Shown here: positions 33,366 through 42,933 of the stretch, piece after piece
How positions within the stretch are numbered: the stretch's first letter is position 1
Layout: each line of letters begins with the position of its first letter
Source of the DNA: Allolobophora icterica
Lineage: Eukaryota; Annelida; Clitellata; Crassiclitellata; Lumbricidae
Length of the DNA stretch: 64,000 bases
Assembly (NCBI GenBank): GCA_963556255.1
Contig: OY744605.1
Span: 41,392,444-41,456,443, forward strand
Reading direction: 5' to 3'
The notes under the pieces: generated by a model
The model's input: only the letters and a program-made list of their open reading frames with translations
What the model was told of the DNA's origin: nothing
Databases searched by the model: none
Position numbers and translations under genes: made by a program

Positions 33366-33447
33366 CGATATAATCATGTGGGTTCGTTCAGACAGATATA
33401 ATCGAAACCAGCAAATTATGTTTTCCAGCAACTGTTGAGGGGGAATG

Positions 33448-33524
33448 AAATAATGTCCATATAATTAAAGTATGGCATGAGCAACTTAGGCTCATGCCAT
33501 ACTTTAATTATATGGACATTATTT
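33448..33524. repeat. Perfect 35-bp hairpin with a 7-base loop
   Basis: 33448-33482 and 33490-33524 are exact reverse complements; the loop is aacttag. The inner stem is 'tatggcatgagc'. The hairpin lies just beyond the LINE fragment that ends at 33365, whose phrase 'cagcaactgttgaggg' is repeated at 33426. Confidence 0.95.
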
Positions 33525-33554
33525 ATTTCACTTCCACATTAGTTTTGACACCAG

Positions 33555-33575
33555 ACAGATGGACAGACAGACAGA

Positions 33576-33610
<35 letters not shown>

Positions 33611-33625
33611 AATACAGACAGACAT
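33555..33625. repeat. (GACA)n microsatellite
   Basis: GACAGACA repeats with a few interruptions. Confidence 0.9.
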
Positions 33626-33634
33626 ACAGTATGA

Positions 33635-33715
33635 TATGAGCGCCTCTGATTACGTTGTACTGCAAGAGGCGCTTTATAAATTCGTAAATACAATACAATA
33701 CAATACAATACAAGA
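33635..33715 (+). mobile_element. LINE/SINE 3' tail with (ACAAT)n
   Basis: 'gagcgcctctgattacg' ... 'gaggcgctttataaattcgt' then ACAAT repeats. The same tail type is seen at 6900-7027 and 36905-36970. Confidence 0.6.
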
Positions 33716-33719
33716 AGGT

Positions 33720-34425
33720 GTTCACCCAGGGTTTCAAAGTTTTTTTTAAAGGTTTTACAAAAAATCAATGTACCATAGTGTAACCACCTGACAAAGGAAA
33801 CAAGGAAAGCGAATGAACCACTTGTTATTTGCACCACAGATCACACAACAATGAACAGCCATCACTCGCTGATAACTGAAGTTTAGTTTAAAGAAGAAAT
33901 CCAGCTGTCTACACTCGCTCTTAGGAGTGCATAGGCCTATGCCAGGAGTGTACAGCATAGGCGTTGGGTTATTTCTCTATTTAGCAGTCCCAGGCTTAAA
34001 CTTTGGTCCATATGAGTCTTTTATCAAAATAACAGCCACACTACTGCCACAGATAACTCGGTTCAAGGCCTTTTCGAAGACCAGTCCTGCTTGATAACTC
34101 TTCCATCTGCCACCACCACTCCATCACTTCTCCATTACCTCAAAATTCCCTAAACACTCCAGCCCCATCCACACCTATCCCACACATCTTTCCGACGTCA
34201 CCAGAATCCCTCTACATGTTTTCCAGCCACCCTTCAGACTTTTACAATTTTACAAGCACCTTCCAATATTCTTTTCAGAATCCATAACTATTTTTCCAGT
34301 CTTCCTTCGATTCTCCATTCTTCCAAAAGAAGAGCCCCAAGTATATATACAAATATATACACCCTAAGTATGTATTACAAACATATACACCCCAGTACTT
34401 TTCAGAAATAAGTGTGTTCGTGTTC
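33720..34425. other. No gene recognised
   Basis: Short frames only. The 34090-34330 stretch is C/T-rich without a repeat that I can name. Confidence 0.5.
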
Positions 34426-34429
34426 GTGT

Positions 34430-34486
34430 TCGTGTGTGTGTGTGTGTGTGTGTGTGTGTAGGTGTGTGTGTGTGTGTGTGTGTGTA
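34430..34486. repeat. (GT)n microsatellite
   Basis: GT dinucleotides with one 'aggt' interruption, followed by TATA-rich sequence. Confidence 0.95.
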
Positions 34487-34532
34487 TATACATACATATG
34501 TATATAATTATATATATATAAACATGTATATA

Positions 34533-35249
34533 CATAGGCGTAGACTCTGGGGGGTCAGCCGGGGCACGTGCCCCACCAATAATTGCGGAGCCGGGGCAAT
34601 GCCCCCCAAAATTCGAGAGGATAATTTCTTAAAATATTAAAATATTATGTTTCAATATAGACAAATTTCTTCAGAAACAGAAAAACAGAGACACAGAACT
34701 GAAATACTATCAGAAATTCATCTGAAATGAAAACAAAAATTTATTTTTATCTTCAATATCTTCAATATGAAACAAATTTGCATGTAAGCAAAACGCCCCA
34801 TTTCATACGCATTAACTTAACACCGGAAGCCTCTGCTGACTGTCCAGACCAGAGGTGAAAAAAGTTTTTTTTCGGAAATTGGTTTAAAAAAAGAAAACCA
34901 CAAAATTTGATTTTTTAAAATAACTTTCCCATTTTTGTAGAAGTTACTTTAATAACATTGATTTAATGATTTTTAATTTTCGGAAATCGCAACTGAATTA
35001 AATTGAGTTGGAGCTCTTGTTCATGCCTTTTTTCATGATTTTTATGGTTCGAAATCCGAAAATCTTAAAAACAACCAAAACAACAAGAACCATAAAAACA
35101 AAAACAAAACAAACAAAACAAAAAAACAACTTTTTATCTTGAAAAACTTGTTTTAAAAAAGCAACTTTTCATCTAGAAAAAACTTGTTTTTTGCTCCTCT
35201 GGTCCAGACCCCATGCCCCCCCAATATTTTGGACAAGTTTACGCCCTTG
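34533..35249. mobile_element. 717-bp hAT-like element, right member of a near-identical pair
   Basis: Nearly identical to 20818-21534 over the whole length. Its right flank begins agtttggggtcagaaaat, and the left flank of the other copy ends ...gaccttgtagtttggg. An uninterrupted version (gaccttgtagtttggggtca) lies at about 38105-38125. The left flank here (catgtata ta) does not match. Confidence 0.9.
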
Positions 35250-35384
35250 AGTTTGGGGTCAGAAAATTCCTCGTTTCCCCTTCCATATTAGGTCCTGCGC
35301 TCGAGGCAACTGCCCTGGGCACCATATGCCTCCTTCGTCCCGCTACTGCCACCCCACCCCCCACTCTCTCAGCAGCTCTCTCTC

Positions 35385-35614
<230 letters not shown>

Positions 35615-35787
35615 TCACTCACTTACTCTCTCCGTACCGAGAGCAAGACCAAGTCATTGTTCGAAACCCATTACTGACGAGTCATGGCTTCTAGGTCTAC
35701 TAAGTCTTGTAATGCATCTTCGAAGAAGGCTTCCATCAAACGTCTCAGACAATCAACGTTTAGTTTCAGTTCGGGTACGTAACACAA

Positions 35788-36017
35788 CAGTACTGGCGAC
35801 GATCTTGTTTGACAGGTAGAGGGGACACTTTTGAACTTATCTGTTGAAAAAAGAGCTTTGAGCTGATCTGGTCAAAAAAGAGGTCCAAAATTGGTTGACC
35901 TTTTTTGGTGTTTCTTCAAAATTTAGGGAGTGGGGGAGACATCTGTATGGTGTGTCCCCCCACTGTTAAAGGTGGGGGTCTTGTCCCCATCGTCCCCCAT
36001 TCGGGATCGGCACCCAT
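35788..36017. mobile_element. 230-bp hAT-like MITE (family of 18-501)
   Basis: Left end CAGTACTGGCGACGATC, right end GGATCGGCACCCAT; flanks taacacaa and taacacga agree at 7 of 8 positions. The interior shares 'gaccttttttggtgtttctt' with the element at 18-501. Confidence 0.75.
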
Positions 36018-36574
36018 TAACACGACCTATTTCAGTTCTCATAGAGCTCGGTTCAGGCATTGTTGCTGACCGGAAGGGGGAATCGTGGGATCTGGAGCAG
36101 TGCGTCTGATTTGAAAATAGTAGGCGGGTTGAAAATCGATCGGGCTTGATCGAGTAGGCGAGCGATGCGCGGCCGACCTCGGGAGCTTTTGTGTAGAGCG
36201 TATTTTATGTACTGTATTCGTTCGTATAGCTGCATATAGGCCTAATAATCATCTAGTAGGCCTATCTCAATTCAGTGCTGTTATCCGTCCTGCATCATAG
36301 TTGTAATAAGTTTTAGCGTGCTACTTGGCTATAATTAATGATTACAGTAACAGTATTACTGCATTCCAGGACAGAAGTAGGCCTAATTGAACCCAGTGAA
36401 TCACTGATTTCAATATTTTCTTATGAACAGTACTGAAAAAGATTAATGGAAGCTGCACAATAACAACAAATTAAACAATCACATTTACTGTACCATTAGA
36501 TTCTGTAGTTCACTAGTGTTTTCGCATCGCAGATTGACAAATTCAATCACTGTCACTGTCAGTGGGTGGCATTG

Positions 36575-36970
36575 TGGGCCATGCCATAATATTTTATTCT
36601 GCCATATCACGCTAGGTTTGTTTGCACGTAACTGTCTTGTTGGCTCAGCTCCGCTGTATCTCAGGGCTTACTGCACCCCAGTTTCCAGTTTGCCTGGTCG
36701 GGCCTCTCTCCGGTCATCTGCCCGTGGCCTCTTGTTAGTCCCTTGGATGCGCACTGCTACTGCCCAGTCCCGTAGTTTTGCGGTTGTGGGCCCTTCCAGT
36801 TGGAACAGCCTCCCTCAGGGCTTTAGGCTTGTCCTCCTCTCTCTGTCTCCTGCCCAGTCTCGCAAGCGCCTGAAAACATTTCTCTTTGTCAGTGAAGACA
36901 CTAACACGGGTCGGGAGCGCCTCTGATTATGAGTGGCGCTATATAAATCCTCGATTACAATTACAATTAC
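36575..36970 (+). mobile_element. LINE 3' end, truncated
   Basis: The plus strand reads SAPLYLRAYCTPVSSLPGRA then RTATAQSRSFAVVGPSSWNS LP and SRKRLKTFLF, the conserved end of many LINE reverse-transcriptase ORFs. It ends 'gagcgcctctgattatgagt ggcgctatataaatcctcg' plus ATTACA repeats. Confidence 0.85.
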
Positions 36971-37501
36971 AATGTCACCTGCTCCAAAATCGTCATCACT
37001 TGAGTCTGAATTATCTGTTTCATGATCAGAACTGCCATTAGCATCTTCATCAGACTGAAGTGGCTCATCATCACCAGAGTCGGTTGCAAATCATCAGGCT
37101 TGCTGTCTGAAGCGCCGAGACTGGTCGAGATTGCTGCCACCTTTGCTGGTGGTTGGGAATAGGCTTCGCTATCGATGCCACTGAGAATAAACTTACGGCG
37201 ACTTAACATGACATTGTATGTGTTGACTGTGTCGTTTATCAAGTCTTCACGTTCTTTCTCCGACCACGCTAGGTTTGTTTGCACGAATCAACAACAAGTC
37301 TGCCATTGTGCTGTGACCCATAGACAGCCTTCGATCAGACAGCATTGAAGTGAGAAAACTGAAGCATGATTCGGCGAACACGTTACTAACTCCCATCGCC
37401 ATCACCGTTAATGCAGCATGCAGATAGGGGCCTACATGGCAGTTCCGAACGACGGCATCGTATAGTGCACTGCCAGACATCTGAGACAGATTTGTTGTCA
37501 T
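36971..37501 (-). pseudogene. hAT transposase C-terminal fragment
   Basis: From 37501 the frame reads GVSNVFAESCFSFLTSMLSD RRLSMGHSTMADLLLIRANK, the hAT dimerisation region. Around 37270 the frame shifts by one, and the homology continues as WSEKEREDLINDTVNTYNVM LSRRK. It lies inside the element bounded by atctggag duplications. The catalytic part is not present. Confidence 0.85.
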
Positions 37502-37928
37502 AATAATAGCGCACTATGCGCCTAAGGGATTTTAGTTAATTGGCCAGCCAGTAAGTAAATTGAAGTAATCTTAATTAGATAAATAAAATAATGGTCCGGC
37601 TCCAGGTTCATCTATCGTCTTGGAGTCTAACTCAAACTCAGCGAGCGACGATCGACTGTCACCGATGGTGAGAAGTCTTCAGCTAGACGAGCGATAAATC
37701 GCTCGCCGGTACCTTTGCTAGGCGAGCGACCAAGAAGAGCGATCGATCGCTCGCCTTAAATCAGACGCACTGATCTGGAGTCCGAGTCGGTAGGCCCCTA
37801 CCTCTGAGCGGGAACCATCGATATTGCGAGTCGCTCAGATTCAATGAGATTTTAGAAAGCCCCAGGTTAACCCCTACATTGTGGAATTTTAAAAATGAAA
37901 TGAAATTATAATGGAAAAAAATAACCAG

Positions 37929-37930
37929 TA

Positions 37931-37979
<49 letters not shown>

Positions 37980-37980
37980 T
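37929..37980. repeat. (GTAA)n microsatellite
   Basis: About 12 AAGT/GTAA units. The adjoining 'tatatcctttattaaaaagc' suggests it may be the tail of a minus-strand LINE like the one ending at 63535. Confidence 0.9.
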
Positions 37981-38033
37981 ATCCTTTATTAAAAAGCAAC
38001 TGCTAACCGCACTTTGGTGTACATAGTTCATCA

Positions 38034-38225
38034 AATTAATTTAAGTACAATATATTATACATAATAAATATCGCTCCATATGAACCCAAGACTCGGCTAC
38101 ACATGACCTTGTAGTTTGGGGTCAGAAAATTAATTTAAGTACAATATATTATACATAATAAATATCGCTCCATATGAACCCAAGACTCGGCTACACATGA
38201 CCTTGTAGTTTTTGGGTACTTACAT
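38034..38225. repeat. 94-bp tandem duplication
   Basis: 'ttaatttaagtacaatatat' ... 'atcgctccatatgaacccaa gactcggctacacatgacct tgtagttt' occurs twice with a 94-base spacing. Part of the unit also forms the left flank of the element at 20818. The first unit has the uninterrupted agtttggggtcagaaaat. Confidence 0.9.
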
Positions 38226-38335
38226 GATGTCCATTTTGGATTTTTCATATTTATTAACTTATTTTAATCTTGTTGCACATATTCAGTTAACTAACACACA
38301 TCGAAGTTAACTAACACACAGCGTATAATATTTAT

Positions 38336-38427
38336 TCAGTTATCTAACACACATCGAAGTAAACATGCATAGGGCCTATTGCCTATAGCCCTATGCATGC
38401 TTACTTCGATGTGTGTTAGTTAACTGA
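38336..38427. repeat. 40-bp foldback hairpin
   Basis: 38336-38375 and 38388-38427 are reverse complements with two mismatches in 40; the loop is 12 bases. The arm phrase 'taacacacatcgaagt' is also directly repeated at 38292-38330. Confidence 0.9.
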
Positions 38428-38735
38428 GATTTTAGAGAGATTTATTTAATTAAAAATTTTGTTCTTTGGTGAGTCTGTCTGTTTCTAGTCTACGTTAGCT
38501 GCTGGGACTTTGCAGTTGAGAAAATTTTTTAAATCACATTATGAAATTATATGATTTGCCATAGAAATTATGTAAAATGTTATTACTTTTAACCAAAAAG
38601 ATGGTCTCCAAAATCCACCATTACAAACCTCTAAAGAAAAAAATTTCTTACCCTGGGGAAGGGGCACAGCCCCCTCCCAGGACCCCTCCCCTCAGTGTTA
38701 CAAGCTGCGTAATTATTTTGAAGCCCTGGTTACGC

Positions 38736-39003
38736 CGCTGATGGGCGGCGATCCAGGGGGGTCGAGGGGGACAAAACCCCCCACCTTTAGGAATGGGGGG
38801 ACACGCCATACATCGGACCCCCAAATTTGGGAGAAACGCCAAAAAAGGTCATAAAATTTTGTTGTACTCAGGTTATAAAATTTATCGCGCGTGAGCGCGA
38901 AAAAATTTTTCGACCTCTTTTTCGACCAGATCAGTTCAAAACTCTTTTGACCAAATCAGTTCCCAAATGTCCCCCCACCTCTCAAACAAGATCGCCGCCA
39001 CTG
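38736..39003. mobile_element. hAT-like MITE of the 18-501 family, flanks not matching
   Basis: 'gggcggcgatccaggggggt' at the left and 'aagatcgccgccactg' at the right are the family ends. I found no duplication; the left end may abut another element ending 'ggttacgccgctg'. Confidence 0.6.
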
Positions 39004-39079
39004 ATTGTCATGGCAACTCATGAGTCGTGACGACAATCCGAAGAAGATCGCAGTAACGAAAAACTATAGCTTTCCTGGC

Positions 39080-39322
39080 AGCCATGGTTATGAAGTGTTT
39101 CTTAGCCTCGGCATATGAGGGCGAGTGGCCAGTCCTCTCCCTCGTCGTCTCATCTTCCCGCCGACAGTGCACGGTCAGTGTACTCATTATACCCTCTAGC
39201 TGAGTTGGCTAGAGGGTGCAGTTGGAGCAGAAATCTCTAACCAAATTTCTGCCTGGCGGGGATTTGAACCCTCGAGCTCTCGGATGAGTCCAGCATGCTA
39301 ACCACTACACTATCGAGCAATC
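39080..39322 (-). mobile_element. tRNA-derived SINE (family with 44760-45010)
   Basis: On the minus strand the head reads 'gatagtgtagtggttagcat' and 'gggttcaaatcccc'; then 'cagaaatttgg', 'gagtacactgacc' and 'gggaagatgagacgacgagg gagaggactgg'. The last three blocks recur in the same order at 44840-44955. Confidence 0.8.
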
Positions 39323-39479
39323 AGAATGAAACTGGAGCATTGGAGTTGAAGTTGCTGCAAAACTAGCCGAGACATACATGTAGGCTACAGAACGTTAGTC
39401 AATCGATTTCACTCAATTTGTGTCTATTAGGCCTACCACACACAGCGCACTGAACTCTCTTCCATGAAACTGTATTAAG

Positions 39480-41600
39480 TTTTTCAAAATCGTAATCTTC
39501 AAACTTCTAAAGCGCCACTAGAAGCCCAAGCTAAGGGCACCAGCCTATTCACGAGCGCTGCGTCAAATCGGAGGATTTTTCCAAAGAGTAGTCCAAATGA
39601 GGTCCGAGTTCGGTAACCATGGGGCCAGATCAAGAGAGGAGACAGAGCAGCTGTTAAGGCGGCCGGTGTCGTCTAGGTGCTAGGGCATGGGCGCCCGCAG
39701 GATTTTTTGCAGGGGAGGTCAGTCACGGCCGGAGCACTGGCGGCGATCTTGTTTGACAGGTGGGGGGATACTTTTGAACTGATCTGGTCAAAAAACAGTT
39801 TTGAACTGATCTGCTTAAAGAGGTAAATTTTTTTCGTGTGATGACCTTTTTTGGTGTTTCTTCTAAATTTGGGGGTCGGATGTATGGTGTGCCTCCTATC
39901 TTCGTCAGTTATTCACAGTCCAACTACGCCACTCAACCAGCTCCTCATCCGCCCTAACACTTCGCCCTTCCGTCACCTCATCGCTAAAATTTGCAAATCG
40001 CTTAATAGCCATTAAAGCTGTTCTGCTTCTCTTGAATAAACTCTCACCAGAATTACGACAAATATAAGATCCTTCCTACGAACTCACCAAAACCTTACCT
40101 CTTGTCATCTGTCCACATGGCTTTCACTCAAAACATAAAACACTGCTCTTTCACAGATCTTAACCTGCTTCCTTCCCTTCCACTTGCCTCCCATATCGCT
40201 TCAATTCTAAACGCCATCCACCGTAGCCGTTTGACTGCCTACCAGGCCGGCCTGACCCCCTTGCACTTTGACCCCTGCCTATAGATTTTGTTTGACTGAG
40301 CGCCTGTGAATAATCTGGTTCCCGCGACCTATAGTTTTTGTGGGCATTGAAGTAATCGCGAGATTACGATTGCGATTACAAGTAAAAACTGCGAACAAAA
40401 CGGATTTTTTTGGTGTGGAAGAAAGTAAAATTTAAAAGAATATGGCCATCTCTAATCCTGTTTGTCAATTTTTCTGATGCTCAGATTTAGGCGAATTGTT
40501 TATAAATGCAGTCTCGACTCTCAACAGTTTAGTTGCACTTACTATCACATCTTCCAGCTGGTGACTTTGAAAACGACAGATAAGTTTAAATTACTTTAAT
40601 GGCGGTCCACTAGATATTATGAATTTTATTAATTTAAAATTTAGTTACAATCCTCTGTATTCTCGAATAGGGCCTACAATGATGGGATCTCGAAATGAGC
40701 TGATCTAATCCCTCTTTCTCCTCCCAATCTGAAAGCCCATAAATAAATATGATATATATCTTCTAGAGCATTGGCCGGCTCTAGGTAGGTTCCATTAAGC
40801 TTACTGTGTTATTTCTATTAATTCTATAGTGTGTCAACTCTGGGGTTCTCGTCAACAGCCATCACTTGCTGTTGCTTTCAAACTCAGAGAGTAAGGTTTT
40901 CAGTATCCATGATTCTCTTGGCAGTCACATCATGATTTCCAGGGGGGTCACGCGACCTCCCTTGACCTATGCTGCGGGCGCCCATGTCTTAGGGCGACAA
41001 GACTTGGAAGGCGGAGGATGAGGCAGGAGTTATTGAAAAGGTACGTTAGACTTCAGTTTTGAGTGGAAAGCCCGAGGGTGATAGATTGAGAAACATGAGG
41101 AGGATGGAGGACGGGATGAAATGGTGATCGTCGATGAGATCGTTCCAGAGGAATGGTGCTGTGTTGGATATGGCTCGGTTGGAAAACTTCAGATGAGTAG
41201 TGACCGGGTGTCGAGAAAGACTCGGATAGAATGATCGGGTGGATCGGGTTGCCTGAATTGTAGAGATCACATCACGGAGATACATGGGCTGGGAATATTG
41301 TAGGGAGTTGCAGGCTACTGTTGTAGGTTAGTGATGGGACTTTGGTAGATTCGCTCTGGGATTTTTAGCCAATGGAGTGATTTGAGGATGGGAGTGATAT
41401 GATGATGTTTGGGCGTTCAAGTGACAGCCCTGGCTAGTGAGTTTTGGCTAAGTTGCAAACGCCTGATTTGGGAGAATTCAAGGTTGAGGAAGAGAGAACT
41501 GCAGTAGGCTAATCAAGCTTTGAATGAACAATGGAGGTAGCAATGATTATTCGAGTTAATGTTACTGCAAAACTAGTTCAACGAGACACAAACAGAACTG
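39480..41600 (-). pseudogene. LINE 3' region, minus strand, interrupted by a 1301-bp element
   Basis: On the minus strand at 41285-41046 the frame reads TRSTRSFYPSLSRHPVTTHL and KFSNRAISNTAPFLWNDL, the conserved end of a LINE ORF. Upstream (41300-41570) are degraded stretches like VPSLTYNSSLQL. The tail resumes at 39680-39480 with 'agcgccactagaagcc'. The element at 39686-40986 divides it. Confidence 0.65.
39686..40986. mobile_element. hAT-like element, 1301 bp, with nested repeats
   Basis: Ends CATGGGCGCCCGCAG and CTGCGGGCGCCCATG are perfect 15-bp inverted repeats. The flanks tgctaggg and tcttaggg agree at 6 of 8 positions. Within it are a truncated copy of the 18-501 family (about 39735-39890) and a retrotransposon-like tail ending 'gcgagattacgattgcgatt aca' near 40380. 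Confidence 0.75.
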
Positions 41601-41609
41601 AAGTTTGAC

Positions 41610-42387
41610 GCTCCTTTCAATTTACCACACTCATTTAAAGAGTCTATGACTATGAGACTAGTTTCCGCAGAACTTATGCCACTCCGTGTAAAGTCGGATC
41701 CAAGCTATACGGAACGTTCCTATTGAACTTAAGCTATCACGTGCAAGAGTCATCTCTTCGCAACGAGCTTTGACAATTACAGAGTAAAACGAATGACAAC
41801 CTTCTTGGATTTGACAATAAATGTGCTTATCAAGCATTTCAGTTAGAAACATTGGAATTGGTAACAGAGGGCATCTGCAGGGTGGTTTGCATCAAAAAAA
41901 GAGAGAAGATATAATTTTTGAAAGTTGGGACATCTACTTTATGCCACGATAGTTAGGTGATGACGGCGTAATTCGGGGAGGGGCTAGGTTGGAGACTGAA
42001 TGGAGGTGGTGAGATCAAGGTGATCAGAAAGACAAGTTTTTTTAATCAAGACATCATGAAATTTCATTTTAAGAAACCAACAAGTAAAGACAGCAAAATA
42101 CACGCTATAAATATGATAAATCATAAATTTATTCCTTTTAAACAGCAACTAAGTAACTGTAGACCTATCTGTCATTTATATTGCATAAAATCAATAAAAA
42201 ATTAAATACTAGTCAAAAACATGATTTTGAACTTCCAAGTAAAGACAATCGCTACTTAAAACCATGTTCCAACATGTTCCAGGAACTAAATACAGGAACT
42301 AAATAGTTTTCTACCTTCCGTTTACATTCTCTAACCTAGAATAATGCATTTTTGTACTATACTCTTTCTGTAAGTTGTGGTTTATCA
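41610..42387. other. 3' flank of copy B; no gene recognised
   Basis: The stretch at 42050-42170 ('aagaaaccaacaagtaaaga' ... 'gctataaatatgataaatca') matches 63630-63725 at the right end of the window. Nothing coding. Confidence 0.6.
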
Positions 42388-42677
42388 CAGTGTGGGAATT
42401 GCAGAAAAAAGACTGGGGAGGGTTGAACAATTTATCTGTATTTTGCAAACTGATGTCAACGAAATTTGAAAGCAGCTGATTTCAACGCTAGCAGTTTTGC
42501 AAGTCAGATTTGAATAAAAATCAATTCCTTTATTGAGAAAATTCCAAAATCCATACATGCCACACGGTGGAGATTTCCACTCTTTGTCAGTGACTCAGAG
42601 TCAAATAACGCTAAGTGACACTAGCACAAATAACGGTTTGGAAACACCCCCCCAATCCCTCCAACATTCCCACCCTG
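42388..42677. mobile_element. 290-bp hAT-like MITE
   Basis: Ends CAGTGTGGGAATTG and (ACA)TTCCCACCCTG; flanks gtttatca and gtttgtca agree at 7 of 8. Same family as 59857-60245; a right-end scrap is at 1375-1410. Confidence 0.8.
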
Positions 42678-42893
42678 GTTTGTCAACTTCGATTCATGAT
42701 AAATGAAATAATAATAATAACAATGGCATACTTGGGTATCTTCTTAGAAAACAATGACATCAGAAATACAATATAATTACATATTAATTTTATATATTCT
42801 GTATATATTTATGATGTCTATAATCACTTCTATAGGTTAGCTGAAACATGACCAGAAAGAAGAGATAAATTTCATTTTGTTTACATGGTTGGT

Positions 42894-42899
42894 TTTATT
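42894..42899 (-). terminator. Polyadenylation signal AATAAA of copy B
   Basis: AATAAA on the minus strand about 35 bases beyond the TGA at 42936-42934; this would give a very short 3' UTR. Confidence 0.7.
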
Positions 42900-42933
42900 A
42901 CATTATCAAATATGAACTGAACTTTTCTTGAGT

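Larger units (their letters stand above)
36098..37772 (-). mobile_element. hAT transposon, 1675 bp, with transposase C-terminus relic and LINE insert
   Basis: Ends CAGTGCGTCTGATTT and AAATCAGACGCACTG are perfect 15-bp inverted repeats, flanked by the 8-bp duplication atctggag (36090-36097 and 37773-37780). Subterminal sequence is dense in GCGATCGATCGC / GAGCGA palindromes at both ends. The minus strand carries the C-terminal part of a hAT transposase (37501-36971). A LINE 3' end (about 36575-36970) lies within it. The rest of the transposase is missing. Confidence 0.94.
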
